Shown here: positions 33,926 through 43,265 of the stretch, one piece after another
Layout of the letters: each line of letters begins with the position of its first letter
How positions within the stretch are numbered: position 1 is the stretch's first letter
Source of the DNA: Micromonospora sonchi
GTDB taxonomy: Bacteria > Actinomycetota > Actinomycetes > Mycobacteriales > Micromonosporaceae
Assembly: GCF_014646235.1 (NCBI RefSeq)
Contig: NZ_BMNB01000004.1
Coordinates: 124,001-188,000 of the forward strand
Direction of reading: 5' to 3'
Length of the DNA: 64,000 bases
Notes under the pieces: generated by a model
Told to the model about the DNA's origin: nothing
Seen by the model: only the letters and a program-made list of their open reading frames with translations
Database searches by the model: none
Position numbers and translations under genes: made by a program

Positions 33926-35974
33926 ATGTCGGCCGCCGGCTTCCCGCTCGTCCTCGCCCCTGTCGTCGCCGTCGTACTGCTCACCGTGGCGTTACGGCCA
34001 CGGATCGTGGACACCGTCGCGCCCCGGTGGCTCGCGGTGCTCCGGGCGGCCCTGGCCACCGGCGCCTTCGCGGTGCTGACCGTCGAGGTGCTGGGCGTGC
34101 TGCGGCTGCTGACGCCGGCCGCGTTCGGCGTGGTGTGGCTGCTCTTCGTCGCGGGTTGCGCGACGGCGGCCGGCTGGCGTCGCCGGTTCGACGCGGCGAG
34201 CCGGCCAGCCGGGGCCGCCGCCGGCTGGTGGGCCACGCTCGGCGGCTTCTGGCGTACGGCGAGTCGGGGCGAGCACCTGCTGGCCGGCGCGATCGGCGGG
34301 CTGCTCCTGGTCGAGCTGCTGGTCGCCCTGCTGGCCGCGCCGAACAACTTCGACTCGCAGACCTACCACCTGCCGAAGGTGGAGCGTTGGGTGGCCCAGG
34401 GCGACCTGACGTTCTGGGCCACGGCGATCCACCGGCAGGTGACCATCCCGCCGGGCGCGGAGTACCTGCTGCTGCATCTACGGTTGTTCACCGGCGGCGA
34501 CGCGCTGTACAACCTGGTCCAGTGGGCCGCCGGGGTGGGCGCCCTGCTGGCGGTGGCCCGGGTGACGGCACAGCTCGGCGGTGGTCGGCGGGCTCAACTG
34601 CTCACCGCGTTCGTGCTGGCCACCACGCCGATGGTGGCTCTCCAGGCGACCAGCACCCAGACCGATCTGGTCTGCGCGGCCTGGGTCGCGTGCACGGCGA
34701 CGCTGGCCCTGGACGGGCTGCGCCGCCGGGCCGGCCTGGGCGACCTGCTCGCCCTCGGAGCAGCCACCGGGCTGACCGCGCTGACCAAGACCAGCGGCCT
34801 GCTCGCGGTGGGACCGTTACTGGCGCTTTGGGGGTTGAGCCAGCTGCGGCTGGCGTACGCCGACCGGCCGGCCGCGCGCCGCGGGATCGCCCGTACGCTC
34901 GGCGCCTCACTCTTGATCATGCTGGTGGCCACCACGGTGGTCGGCCCGTTCCTGGGCCGGGTGTACGCCGAGTTCGGCCATCCGCTCGGGCCCGAGCGGC
35001 TGCGCGAGTCGATCCCGATGGAACGGCACGACCCGCAGTCCGTGCTGGTGAACGCGCTGCGCATCGGGCACACCGCACTGGACACCCCGCTGGCTCCGCT
35101 GCGCGAGGTCGGCGCCGCCGCGGTCGTCGGCCTGGCCGGGCTGATCGGCGTCGAGGCGCAGGACCGCGAGATCACCTTCGGTCAGGAGGTCTTCCCGGTG
35201 CCGTCCTGGTACCCGGACGAGGACCGGGTGGCTTTCCCCCTGGCCGGGGCACTGACGCTGATCGGTGCCGTGGCGGCGCTGTCCCGGCCGGCCCGGATCG
35301 GTCCCGGAGCGGCCGGGGCGCTGCGCGCGTACGCCCTGGTGATGGTGATCACGGTGGTGCTGCACACCGCGATGATCAAGTGGCAGCCGTGGGGCAACCG
35401 GTTGGTGCTCTACGCCCTGGCGGCATCGGTGCCGCTGGCCGGCCTCTGGCTCGACGCCCTCTTCCGCCGCTCGCCCCGTAAGTCCATCGCCAACGAGGCG
35501 GGGGGCGCGCAGCGGTCGATCGCCGCGACGCTCGCGGTGACGGTACTGGCCACCTGCGCGCTGGCCGGCGTGCTGGCGGTGTCGTACGGCTTCCCGCGCC
35601 GGCTGGTCGGCGCGGGCTCGATCTTCACCACCGCCGAGTGGGAACTGCGCTTCCTGCGGCGTCCGCAGTGGGCGGAGGAGTACCGCTGGGCCGCCGACGC
35701 GGTACGGGCCACCGGAGCCAGTCGGATCGGCCTGTCACAGCGCAACGACGACTGGGAGTACCCCTGGTGGCTGCTGCTGCGCGACGCTGACGGCCGGCCG
35801 CCCGAGTTGCTGGCGCTGCAGTCCGTCCTGGACGACCGGCCAGCGGCCGATCCGGCGTCGGTGGACGCGATCGTCTGCGTGAACAGTCGCGAACTCTGCG
35901 CGGATCTCGTGCCATCCGGTTGGCGCCTGGAGTTCCGCAGCCACGTCGGCTACGCGCTACCCCCTGGGCGCTGA
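33926..35974 (+). CDS. polytopic membrane protein, GT-C (ArnT/PMT-like) glycosyltransferase
   Basis: The 682-residue protein has about 12 hydrophobic segments and a C-terminal soluble part (about 565-682). Its first large loop holds 'NNFDSQTYHLPKVERWVAQG' near 139-158, with the acidic and aromatic residues characteristic of GT-C family members that use polyprenyl-phosphate sugar donors. It is divergent from the GT2 gene, whose product could make such a donor. A cell-envelope role is therefore likely, but the glycan is unknown. Its last 18 bases overlap the end of the convergent 35957-36484 gene. Confidence 0.8.
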   Translation: MSAAGFPLVLAPVVAVVLLTVALRPRIVDTVAPRWLAVLRAALATGAFAVLTVEVLGVLRLLTPAAFGVVWLLFVAGCATAAGWRRRFDAASRPAGAAAGWWATLGGFWRTASRGEHLLAGAIGGLLLVELLVALLAAPNNFDSQTYHLPKVERWVAQGDLTFWATAIHRQVTIPPGAEYLLLHLRLFTGGDALYNLVQWAAGVGALLAVARVTAQLGGGRRAQLLTAFVLATTPMVALQATSTQTDLVCAAWVACTATLALDGLRRRAGLGDLLALGAATGLTALTKTSGLLAVGPLLALWGLSQLRLAYADRPAARRGIARTLGASLLIMLVATTVVGPFLGRVYAEFGHPLGPERLRESIPMERHDPQSVLVNALRIGHTALDTPLAPLREVGAAAVVGLAGLIGVEAQDREITFGQEVFPVPSWYPDEDRVAFPLAGALTLIGAVAALSRPARIGPGAAGALRAYALVMVITVVLHTAMIKWQPWGNRLVLYALAASVPLAGLWLDALFRRSPRKSIANEAGGAQRSIAATLAVTVLATCALAGVLAVSYGFPRRLVGAGSIFTTAEWELRFLRRPQWAEEYRWAADAVRATGASRIGLSQRNDDWEYPWWLLLRDADGRPPELLALQSVLDDRPAADPASVDAIVCVNSRELCADLVPSGWRLEFRSHVGYALPPGR

Positions 35975-36484
35975 CGCGAGGACCGGCCCCGGCGGGCCCC
36001 ACCCGCGCAGGGTGGCGGATGGCTCGGCGACGGTGGCGAGAACCCGGGGCCGAGTGGTGCGTACCCGGATGCGGAAGGCGTGGTTGAACAGCGCGTCGAG
36101 CTGCCACACCTGCTTCGGGTGCTGGGTGTGGATCAGGAAACGCTCCCGGATGCCGTCGATCGCGGTGGCCGCCAGCTCGACCGAGTGCAGGCGCGGATCG
36201 GGACTCCAGGTGACGTGGCTCAGCTCGCGCAACTCGGTGTTGAGGTGCAGCCGCAGCCGGTGCAGTATCCGGGTCTGCTGGGTGACCACGAGCCGCCGAT
36301 GGGTGAGCAGGAGGAGATGGTCGCCGGACATCGGCCGGCCGGGCCGGCTGCACCGGGCGACCACGATGGTGGCATCGCCGGAACCCACACAGCGACGGAA
36401 CACCGGCATGTGTCGGCTCGCGGTCTGCACCGCCAACCCCGCCTCGGTGGCGGCCGGAAGGAACGTTCGGGAGAAGACGTCCAT
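35957..36484 (-). CDS. hypothetical protein, possible PH-like fold
   Basis: This 175-residue soluble protein has no confidently recognised family. It contains alternating beta-strand-like segments ('GDHLLLLTHRRLVVTQQ', 'HSVELAATAIDGIRERFLIHT') that recall bacterial PH-like domains. A helix 'QVWQLDALFNHAFRIRV' and a Pro/Arg-rich tail follow. ATG 36484 is chosen as a typical N terminus ('MDVFSRTFLP'), with only a weak ribosome binding site. It follows the thiolase gene on the same strand by 96 bp and ends inside the GT-C-like gene's 3' end. Function is unknown. Confidence 0.65.
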   Translation of the reverse strand: MDVFSRTFLPAATEAGLAVQTASRHMPVFRRCVGSGDATIVVARCSRPGRPMSGDHLLLLTHRRLVVTQQTRILHRLRLHLNTELRELSHVTWSPDPRLHSVELAATAIDGIRERFLIHTQHPKQVWQLDALFNHAFRIRVRTTRPRVLATVAEPSATLRGWGPPGPVLASAPRG

Positions 36485-36580
36485 GCTCTGTCCAACGACG
36501 ATGCTCGTTGGGTGACGTGGCTTGCACACCTGCTTTCTGCAAATTCCACGCACGGGCACCCGGCCCGTCGGCCGGTGTCG

Positions 36581-37753
36581 TCAGAGCAGTTCGACGATGG
36601 TCGCGTTGGCCATCCCGCCGCCCTCGCACATGGTCTGCAGGCCGTACCGGATGCCGTTGTCGCGCATGTGGGCGAGCATCGTGGTCATGATCCGGGCACC
36701 GGATCCGCCGAGCGGATGCCCGAGGGCGATCGCGCCGCCGCGCGGGTTGAGGCGCTCCGGGTCCGCCTCGGTCTCCGCCAACCAGGCCAGCGGCACCGGG
36801 GCGAACGCCTCGTTCACCTCGTACACCCCGATCTCCTCAATGCCCAGCCCCGCGCGGCGCAGCGCCTTGGCGGTGGCCGGGATCGGCGCGGTGAGCATGG
36901 CGACCGGGTCATCGGCGGCGACCACGGCGGTGTGGATCCGGGCCAGTGGCCGCAGGCCGTGCCGGGCGGCCCACTCGCTCGTGGTGACCGCGAGCGCTGC
37001 GGCACCGTCGGAGATCTGCGAGGCGGAGCCGGCGGTGACCACGCCGTCGGGGCGGAAGGGCGTGGCGAGCTCGGCCAGCTTCTCCAACGAGGTGTCCCGC
37101 CGTACCCCCTCGTCCACGGCGAACTTGCCGCCGTCGGCGAGCACGACGGGTGCCAGCTCGGCCTCGAAGACCCCCGCGTCCTGGGCGGCGGCGGCCTTGG
37201 CGTGGCTGGCCAGGGCGAACTCGTCGAGTTGGGTACGGGACAGGCGCCAGCGTTGGGCGATCAGCTCCGCGCCGACGCCCTGGTTGAACGGCAGCGAGGA
37301 ATCCTCGGCGACGCCCTCCACACCCCGGTAGCGGGCCACGATCCGCTCGCTGAACGGCAGTCCACCGGCCACGCTGGAGCCCATCGGCACCCGGGTCATC
37401 GACTCCACGCCCCCGGCGACGACCAGGTCGGCCTGGCCGGAGAGCACGGTGGCGGCCGCGAAGTGCAGGGCCTGCTGGCTGGAGCCGCACTGCCGGTCCA
37501 CGGTGGTGCCGGGCACCGACTCGGGCCAGCCGGCAGCCAGCACCGCGTTGCGGGCAATGTTCCACGACTGCTCGCCGACCTGGGACACGCAGCCCCACAC
37601 CACGTCGTCGACCTGAGCCGGATCGATGCCGGTACGCTCGGCGAGCGCCCGCAGTACATGCGCCGACAGGTCCACCGGATGCACCGCGGCCAAGCTGCCC
37701 TTGCGCCGCCCGACCGGGGTGCGCACCGCACCGACGATAACCGCGTCACTCAT
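36581..37753 (-). CDS. acetyl-CoA acyltransferase (thiolase)
   Basis: The 390-residue protein is a thiolase. The nucleophilic Cys89 lies in 'DRQCGSSQQAL', the catalytic His at about 346 in 'GHPLGGSGAR', and the second Cys at about 376 in 'CEGGGMA'. The 'NEAFA' segment carries the conserved Asn. Thiolases cleave 3-ketoacyl-CoA in beta-oxidation, or condense acetyl-CoA in the reverse direction. The combination of 'CGSSQQA' and 'VGEQSWNIAR' is typical of FadA-like actinobacterial paralogues. ATG 37753 has GGGGAG upstream. It is not adjacent to other fatty acid genes, so its pathway is undetermined. Confidence 0.93.
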   Translation of the reverse strand: MSDAVIVGAVRTPVGRRKGSLAAVHPVDLSAHVLRALAERTGIDPAQVDDVVWGCVSQVGEQSWNIARNAVLAAGWPESVPGTTVDRQCGSSQQALHFAAATVLSGQADLVVAGGVESMTRVPMGSSVAGGLPFSERIVARYRGVEGVAEDSSLPFNQGVGAELIAQRWRLSRTQLDEFALASHAKAAAAQDAGVFEAELAPVVLADGGKFAVDEGVRRDTSLEKLAELATPFRPDGVVTAGSASQISDGAAALAVTTSEWAARHGLRPLARIHTAVVAADDPVAMLTAPIPATAKALRRAGLGIEEIGVYEVNEAFAPVPLAWLAETEADPERLNPRGGAIALGHPLGGSGARIMTTMLAHMRDNGIRYGLQTMCEGGGMANATIVELL

Positions 37754-37799
37754 ATCTACTCCCCGGTAACTTAGGCTGTCCCCAATACTACGCGCACCC

Positions 37800-37990
37800 G
37801 GGCAGCAGCGGGCGGGCAGCGGGGGCGGGCTGCCCAGGGCCGCAGGCAGCGGGCGGCTGGTCCGGGGGCGGCTGGCATACAGGTCGGCTGCCCCGGGCCG
37901 CAGGCAGCGGGCGGCTGATCGGGGGGCGGCTGGTCCGGGGGCGGCGCTGGCATGCTCATCGGCTGATCCGGGCGGCGCTGGCATGCTGGT
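37800..37990. repeat. GC-rich imperfect tandem repeats
   Basis: Units of about 40-55 bases sharing GGGCCGCAGGCAGCGGGCGG and GGGGGCGGCTGGCAT-type cores recur two to three times between the divergent thiolase and PH-like genes. No ORF here is convincing. The repeats occupy the space where promoters are expected. Confidence 0.6.
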
Positions 37991-37994
37991 CGGC

Positions 37995-38495
37995 ATGTCC
38001 TTCGAGACGGTCCCGCGACAATGGCGGGTGCCTCCGGCACTACCGGTGGTCAAGCTGGTCGGAGCGGCCGGCGTACTCGCGCTCGGCATCCTGCTCGCCG
38101 AGGGTGACCTGCTCCGGCCGGTGCTCGGTGGGTTGACGGCTGCGCTCCTCGCCGGCTGGGGCGTCCGGGACGTGATCGCGCCGGTGCGCCTGGCGGTGGA
38201 CCCGGACGGCATCACGGTGCCGGCTGGTTGGCTGGGCCGCCGGCACCTGCCCTGGGCGACGGTGGAGACCATCCGGGTGAACCACCGGCCCGGACGTGGA
38301 CTCGCCGGACCGGCACTGGAGATCGATGCGTGCGACTCGCTCCACCTGCTCAGCCGGCTCGATCTCAACGCCGAACCCGCCGAGGTCGCCGACGCGTTGC
38401 TCGCCGCCCAACCACCGGAGACCGCCCAACCACCAGACACCCCACCGCCAGACACCGCACCGCCAGACAACACCGCACCGCCGGACGGCGTCTAG
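37995..38495 (+). CDS. small membrane protein with PH-like domain
   Basis: The 166-residue protein has two adjacent hydrophobic segments near residues 20-60 ('LVGAAGVLALGILLA', 'VLGGLTAALLAGWGV'). A short beta-rich segment follows ('LAVDPDGITVPAGWLGRRHLPWATVETIRV') that matches the bacterial PH-domain protein group related to CFP-6. The tail is a Pro/Asp/Thr-rich repeat ('PPDTPPPDTAPPDNT'). ATG 37995 is preferred over 37983, which lies at the end of the repeat tract. Members are usually of unknown function. It converges toward the rhomboid gene across a 660-base repeat-rich gap. Confidence 0.75.
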   Translation: MSFETVPRQWRVPPALPVVKLVGAAGVLALGILLAEGDLLRPVLGGLTAALLAGWGVRDVIAPVRLAVDPDGITVPAGWLGRRHLPWATVETIRVNHRPGRGLAGPALEIDACDSLHLLSRLDLNAEPAEVADALLAAQPPETAQPPDTPPPDTAPPDNTAPPDGV

Positions 38496-39158
38496 AGGGA
38501 GCGGCAAGCGGCAATAGGTGGTGGCGGTGAGGCGGGTCCAGGCGTGATGGGCGCGATGTCTTGGGGGCGCGATGCCTTGGGCGCCGCGCCTTGGGCGCGC
38601 GGTGTCTTGGGGGCGCGGTGTCTGGGGGCGGTGTCTGGGGGCGCAGCGCCTTGGGCGCGGTGCCTGAGGAGCGGACCGCGCAGGTTGCGGCATGTCGGGG
38701 TGTTCGGGCACCCAGGGCGGGCACGGGTTGCGGCATATCGGTGTGTCCGGTCCCTTGGGCGGCGCGGGTTACCGCATATCGGGGTTTCCGAGTCGGTTGA
38801 GACCGCCAGTTGCGGTGTCCTGTGCGCGGCGTCGCGACTTGCGGTGTCCTGTGCACAGGGCCGCCGGTAGCGGTGTCCTGAGCGCAGGGCCGCGAGTTGC
38901 GGCGTCCTGAGCGACGGGGCTGGTTTCGGAGGCGATCGAGTCTGTCCGATCCTCATGTCTCGCCGCCCGGCCGCCTTACGTGCCAGCCCCCCTTCTCGCC
39001 ACCGCCCTACTGCCACTTGATCGACTCCGTTCCGCCGAGGTGGCGGTGTCCGCCGGGGCGGGATACCGCAGTTTCGCCGAAACGGTGTCGATCAACCCGC
39101 ACGAGCCCCGCGGCGACCAACCCGCACGGGTCGGGCGGCGGCGATCAAACCGCGCCGG
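38496..39158. repeat. repeat-rich convergent intergenic region
   Basis: Bases 38561-38672 are minisatellite-like (GCGCCTTGGGCGCG and GGTGTCTGGGGGCG motifs). Bases 38682-38910 form an array of about seven units with a conserved core such as GGTTGCGGCATATCGG, spaced about 41 then 28-30 bases. The array is homologous, in opposite orientation, to one at 62520-62705. The remaining 250 bases show nothing clear. Confidence 0.75.
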
Positions 39159-40067
39159 TCAGAGCAGCGCGGCGGTCCGCACCAGGGCCATCCCGAGCAG
39201 CGCCACCAGGATGAGCGCGCCACCGCAGGCCTGCACCAACGTCCGGCGCGAGCGCGGGGCGTACGCCAGCACCAGGGCCATCAGTGCGCCGAAGACCAGG
39301 CCGCCCAGGTGTCCGGCGATCGAGATGTTCGGCACGACGAACGTGAAGATCAAGTTGATCACCAGGATGGGCACGATGGCCGAGGTGTCCCGGCCCAGCC
39401 GCCGCATGATCACGAATATCGCCGCGAACAGGCCGAAGACAGCGGTCGAGGCGCCGGCCGACATCCGGTTGGGCTCAGTGAACAGGTAGATGGCGACGTT
39501 ACCGCCGAAGCCGGCGATGAAGTACAGCGCGGCGAAGCGCAGCGGGCCGAGGATCGCCTCCAGCGACCGGCCGAGCACCCAGAGCGCCCACATGTTGAGC
39601 AGCAGGTGCACCACGCCGTAGTGCAGGAACATCGCGGTGACCAGGCGGTACCACTCGCCCTCGGCGACCCCGCCGATGCTCCCGTCGGGGAACATCGCCC
39701 GGCCGAGCACGGCACCCCACTCGGTGAGCGGGGTGCCGCCGCCCAGCAGGCCGCCGAAGCCGGTGCCGCCGGCCGCCGCGTCCCCACCCCGGTCCGCGGC
39801 GATGGAGAGCAGCATGACCAGCAGGTTGATGCCGATCAGGACCTTGGTCACGTAGCCGTGCCGGCCGGCGGTACCGCCACCGAAGGCGGTACGCGCCGGC
39901 CGCACGCTGCGCCGTCCCTCCGACACGCACTCCGGGCACTGGAAACCGACCGATGCCTCGCGCATGCAGTCCGGGCAGATCGACCGGTCGCAGCGGGTGC
40001 ATCGGACGTACGTTTCGCGGCCGGGATGGCGGTAGCAGGCCGGGGTGGTCGGTGGGGACTCACTCAC
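39159..40067 (-). CDS. rhomboid-family intramembrane serine protease
   Basis: The 302-residue protein has an N-terminal B-box-like zinc finger (Cys23/Cys26, Cys31/Cys34, Cys44/Cys47) followed by about seven membrane segments. The catalytic serine motif is 'GASTAVFG' (Ser207) and the partner His is at 253 in 'ISIAGHLGGLVFG'; 'HLLLNMW' near 154-160 supplies the oxyanion His/Asn. All rhomboid hallmarks are present, so it should be active on transmembrane substrates. It lies upstream of ppi in the reverse direction (131 bp apart), an arrangement common in this order of bacteria. Confidence 0.95.
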   Translation of the reverse strand: MSESPPTTPACYRHPGRETYVRCTRCDRSICPDCMREASVGFQCPECVSEGRRSVRPARTAFGGGTAGRHGYVTKVLIGINLLVMLLSIAADRGGDAAAGGTGFGGLLGGGTPLTEWGAVLGRAMFPDGSIGGVAEGEWYRLVTAMFLHYGVVHLLLNMWALWVLGRSLEAILGPLRFAALYFIAGFGGNVAIYLFTEPNRMSAGASTAVFGLFAAIFVIMRRLGRDTSAIVPILVINLIFTFVVPNISIAGHLGGLVFGALMALVLAYAPRSRRTLVQACGGALILVALLGMALVRTAALL

Positions 40068-40197
40068 CGCTTGCCCCAGGTGCCCGAGCGCTCAGTCATG
40101 CGAGCAAAGGTACCTCGCTGCACCGATCAGGTGACCCCGCCGTAGCCCGACTGCCGCGCCCAGGCCCGGCCGGCGGACGGGACGAGCGAAGCCCCGG

Positions 40198-40728
40198 TCA
40201 CGCGGACTGACGCTCGATCTCGACGCGCTCGATGACGACGTCCTGCAGCGGCCGGTCACTCGGGCCGGTCGGGGTGTTGGCGATCGTGTCGACCACCTTC
40301 ACGGACTGCTCGTCGGCCACCTGCCCGAAGATGGTGTGCCGGTTGTTCAGGTGCGGCGTCGGCGAGACGGTGATGAAGAACTGCGAACCGTTGGTGCCCG
40401 GCCCGGCGTTCGCCATGGCCAGCAGGTACGGCCGGTCGAAGCGCAGCTCGGGGTGGAACTCGTCGGCAAAGGTGTAGCCGGGCCCACCGCGACCGGTGCC
40501 GGTCGGGTCACCCATCTGGATCATGAAGCCGCTGATCACCCGGTGCGAGATGGTGCCGTCGTAGTAGGGACCGCTGCCCGGCTGGCCGGTCCGCGGGTCG
40601 GTGTACTGGCGGGTGCCCTCGGCCAACTCGACGAAGTTGCGGACGGTCTTCGGCGCGTGGTTGGGGAAGAGCTCCAGCCGGATCGGGCCGGCGTTGGTGT
40701 GCAAGGTGGCGTAGACAGCCTCGGCCAC
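40198..40728 (-). CDS. ppiB: cyclophilin-type peptidyl-prolyl cis-trans isomerase
   Basis: The 176-residue cytoplasmic protein is a single cyclophilin domain without a signal peptide. It contains 'FPNHAPKTVRNFVELA', 'YYDGTISHRVISGFMIQMGDPTGTGRGGPGY' (split in two conserved blocks with the catalytic Arg), 'MANAGPGTNGSQFFITV' and 'HTIFGQV'. It catalyses prolyl isomerisation during protein folding. ATG 40728 is preceded by GAGGAG-like GTGAGGAG. It is divergent from the membrane protein at 40844. Confidence 0.96.
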   Translation of the reverse strand: MAEAVYATLHTNAGPIRLELFPNHAPKTVRNFVELAEGTRQYTDPRTGQPGSGPYYDGTISHRVISGFMIQMGDPTGTGRGGPGYTFADEFHPELRFDRPYLLAMANAGPGTNGSQFFITVSPTPHLNNRHTIFGQVADEQSVKVVDTIANTPTGPSDRPLQDVVIERVEIERQSA

Positions 40729-40843
40729 GGGTACTCCTCACTCGTTGGTCAGTTCCATGCGGATCCTCCCATGTGCCCGATCTGGACATGCGGAGGCATC
40801 CGAAGGTGGAGGATGAGACAGAGCAACTCCCAGGAGGTGGGAC

Positions 40844-41596
40844 GTGTTTGGAATCGGGCGGCGCAAGACCCAGGGACAACTGGCCCGGGTGGAGCTGAAC
40901 CGTGGCATCGGTCACCTGCGACAGGCCGCCACGCACGCGGCGCGGGGGGCTGGCGCCACCGTCGGTCCGCGGGTCCACGCGGCCCGGGGTGCCGTGGCAC
41001 CGGCCGCCATCGTGGTCCGGGACCGCGCATCGAGCGGTTTCGCGACAACGGCCGCCGCGCTCGCGCCGTTGGCTGTGGCGGTGCGTCAGGCACGGATCGA
41101 GGCGGCCGGTAAGGCCGTTGCCGGAAAGGCCGCCACCAAGCAGGCCGCAGTCACCAGGAAGGCGAAGAAGATGAAGGCGAAGAAGAAGTCCCGCCGCGGC
41201 GGACTCACCATGGCCGGTCTGCTCGCCGCGGGCACGGTGGCCGGGTTGGCCGGCGCGATGGCGCTGCGGCGCTACCGGGAGCAGCAGGTGTGGACGGAGT
41301 ACGAGACGGGCGCGGCGCTGCAGCCGATGCGCGAGGAGATGGAGACCATCGAGGTGCGTACGTCCGGGCCGGGCAGCGGCAGCAAGGCGTCGATCGCGCC
41401 GGCCGGGGCGGGCAGCTCGGCGGTGACCGGTGGCGACGGCGCCTCCACCACCACGGCGACGGCACCATCCAAGATCACCCCGACCGACAAGGTTCCCTCG
41501 GTCGCCGAGGGTGCCCGCACGACCAGCGGACGCCCCGCCGACAACGTCGGCAAGGCGGTCAACAAGTCCGCCAGCAACTCCAGCGGCCGCGCCTGA
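40844..41596 (+). CDS. DUF5324-like single-pass membrane protein
   Basis: The 250-residue protein has an Ala/Arg-rich helical N-terminal half, a Lys-rich stretch ('KKMKAKKKSRRGG' near 107-119), one transmembrane segment ('LTMAGLLAAGTVAGLAGAMA' near 120-140), then a Ser/Thr/Ala-rich disordered tail. This layout and its position next to a cyclophilin gene match the actinobacterial DUF5324 group; function is unknown. The start is GTG 40844, with AGGAGG seven bases upstream. A 10-bp hairpin follows in the convergent junction with corA. Confidence 0.75.
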   Translation: MFGIGRRKTQGQLARVELNRGIGHLRQAATHAARGAGATVGPRVHAARGAVAPAAIVVRDRASSGFATTAAALAPLAVAVRQARIEAAGKAVAGKAATKQAAVTRKAKKMKAKKKSRRGGLTMAGLLAAGTVAGLAGAMALRRYREQQVWTEYETGAALQPMREEMETIEVRTSGPGSGSKASIAPAGAGSSAVTGGDGASTTTATAPSKITPTDKVPSVAEGARTTSGRPADNVGKAVNKSASNSSGRA

Positions 41597-41623
41597 CCCT
41601 GCCGCTTCCCCACTCTCCTCCGG

Positions 41624-41672
41624 CCCCGCCGATTCCGCACCTCGGGTCACCGCCCAACCAGGATCGGCGGGG
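41624..41672. terminator. stem-loop between convergent genes
   Basis: CCCCGCCGAT (41624-41633) and ATCGGCGGGG (41663-41672) are exact reverse complements with a 29-base loop. It lies between the DUF5324-like gene and corA, which end toward each other, so it could terminate either transcript. Confidence 0.55.
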
Positions 41673-41693
41673 TGGAGGTGGTGGTGGGGCGGG

Positions 41694-42884
41694 TCAGAGC
41701 CAGTCGTTGCGGCGGAACCAGCGGTAGAGGGCCAGGGAGATGGTGAGCATCAGGGCCAGGACCACCGGGTAGCCGTAGGTCACCTTCAGCTCGGGCATGA
41801 AGTCGAAGTTCATGCCGTAGATGCCGGCGATCGCGGTCCAGACGGCGGCGATGGCCGCCCACGCCGCGATCTTGCGCATGTCGTTGTTCTGGTCGACCGT
41901 CACCTGGGCGAGCCGCGCCTGAAGGATCGAGTTCAGCAGGTCGTCGTACGAGTTGACCTGCTCCACCGTGCGGCTGAGGTGGTCCTGCACGTCGCGGAAG
42001 TAGCGGCGTACCTCCTTGGGCACGTCCCGGTTCATCTGCGTGGCGAGCGCGAGCAGCGGGCGCTGCAACGGCATCACCGCCCGCTTGAACTCGACCAGTT
42101 CCCGCTTCATCTGGTAGATCCGCTGGATGCGGCCGCTGGCCTGGCGGTCGAAGACCTCCGTCTCCAGCACGTCCATGTCGTCCTCGAGCCGGTCGGCGAC
42201 CTCCAGGTAGAGATCGACGACCCGGTCGGTGATCGCGTAGGCCACCGCCCAGGGGCCGTGCAGCAGCAAATCCTGCCGGGTCTCGAGTTCCTCCCGGACG
42301 GGCGCCAGCCGGCAGGCGTCCCCGTGCCGGACGCTGATCAGGAACTGCGGACCGATGAAGAGCATCACCTGCCCGGTCTCCACCACGTCGGAGTTCTCGG
42401 TCAGCTCGGCGTGCTCGCAGTACCGGGCGGTCCGCAGCGCCAGGAAGCTGACCTCGCCGAAGCGCTCCAGCTTGGGTCGCTGCTGGGCCTTGACCGCGTC
42501 TTCCACGGCCAGCTCGTGCAGCCCGTAGGTCGCGGCGATCTCGGTCATCTCGGTGAGATCCGGTTCGTGCAGCCCGAGCCAGACGAAGCCGGTCTCGGTG
42601 CGGCTGGCCGCGGCCAGCGCCTCGGCGTAGTCCCAGTCCCCGGCCTGCCGCCGGCCGTCGAGGTAGAGCGCGCAGTCGACCGTCGCGCTGCGGCGCGGCT
42701 CGGCCGGGTTCCCGGGGGTCCGGGAGCCGTCAGGGCTGAGCCGGCGGGTCACGGCCCGTACCGGTGACCAGTTGCGGGGCCGCAGCACCCGGCCGCCGTC
42801 CGGGGCCCCGGCCTGACCGCCGTCGGGGGTCACCCGGTGACCGTCGGTGGAGGTGGCGCGTCCCTGCTGGATTCGATCCGTCAT
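41694..42884 (-). CDS. corA: CorA-type magnesium/cobalt transporter
   Basis: The 396-residue protein has an N-terminal cytoplasmic domain of about 320 residues with long helices and two C-terminal transmembrane segments. The signature 'YGMNF' falls at the end of the first ('IAGIYGMNFDFMPE'), as in the CorA selectivity loop, and the tail ends 'YRWFRRNDWL'. CorA pentamers import Mg2+ and related cations. The first 60 residues are Gly/Arg/Pro-rich and poorly conserved, so the true start may be downstream. It stands alone. Confidence 0.93.
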   Translation of the reverse strand: MTDRIQQGRATSTDGHRVTPDGGQAGAPDGGRVLRPRNWSPVRAVTRRLSPDGSRTPGNPAEPRRSATVDCALYLDGRRQAGDWDYAEALAAASRTETGFVWLGLHEPDLTEMTEIAATYGLHELAVEDAVKAQQRPKLERFGEVSFLALRTARYCEHAELTENSDVVETGQVMLFIGPQFLISVRHGDACRLAPVREELETRQDLLLHGPWAVAYAITDRVVDLYLEVADRLEDDMDVLETEVFDRQASGRIQRIYQMKRELVEFKRAVMPLQRPLLALATQMNRDVPKEVRRYFRDVQDHLSRTVEQVNSYDDLLNSILQARLAQVTVDQNNDMRKIAAWAAIAAVWTAIAGIYGMNFDFMPELKVTYGYPVVLALMLTISLALYRWFRRNDWL

Positions 42885-43241
42885 CCCGCCCCCTCCCGCG
42901 CCCGGCTTCCGGCTTGCAGGTTACGCCGCCGCGCCGGTCATCGAGACGCCAGCGGAGCAGGACCGGCGCCCTCGGCGAAACAGCGAGACCGTGGAGAACG
43001 AGGGGTGGTGCCGGACGGGCCGGACCGCTTCGGGGGGTGAGGGGGCGATCCGGCCCGCCCGGCACCGTGGGGGCGGGGGTTGTGCTGGCTGCGCCCAACA
43101 CCAGCGTGCGGCCGGGGCCGCGCCGGGGAAGACCGCGACGACCAGCGTCGGCCTGTCATCCGTACGCATGATGAGTGACGCTCGCAGCATTGTGAGCTGC
43201 CAGCCGCGCCAGCGGGAGTCCCCGGGCGAGCCGGACCCGTG
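42885..43241. other. intergenic region upstream of corA, no gene seen
   Basis: This gap lies between corA (leftward start) and the 3' end of the aminotransferase gene. It should include the corA promoter. Overlapping short ORFs on both strands have no plausible product. Confidence 0.5.
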
Positions 43242-43263
43242 TTCTGTCAGAAATCTGACAGAA
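43242..43263 (-). terminator. hairpin just after aminotransferase stop
   Basis: TTCTGTCAG (43242-43250) and CTGACAGAA (43255-43263) are exact arms around AAAT, two bases past the aminotransferase stop codon on its strand. It is less GC-rich than other hairpins here and has no T-tract, so an operator or processing site is also possible. Confidence 0.5.
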
Positions 43264-43265
43264 AT

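Noticed and set aside
38682..38910. CRISPR-like repeat array
   Set aside because: Units are imperfect, spacers are short and themselves related, spacing changes within the array, and no cas gene is present. It is treated as a dispersed repeat.
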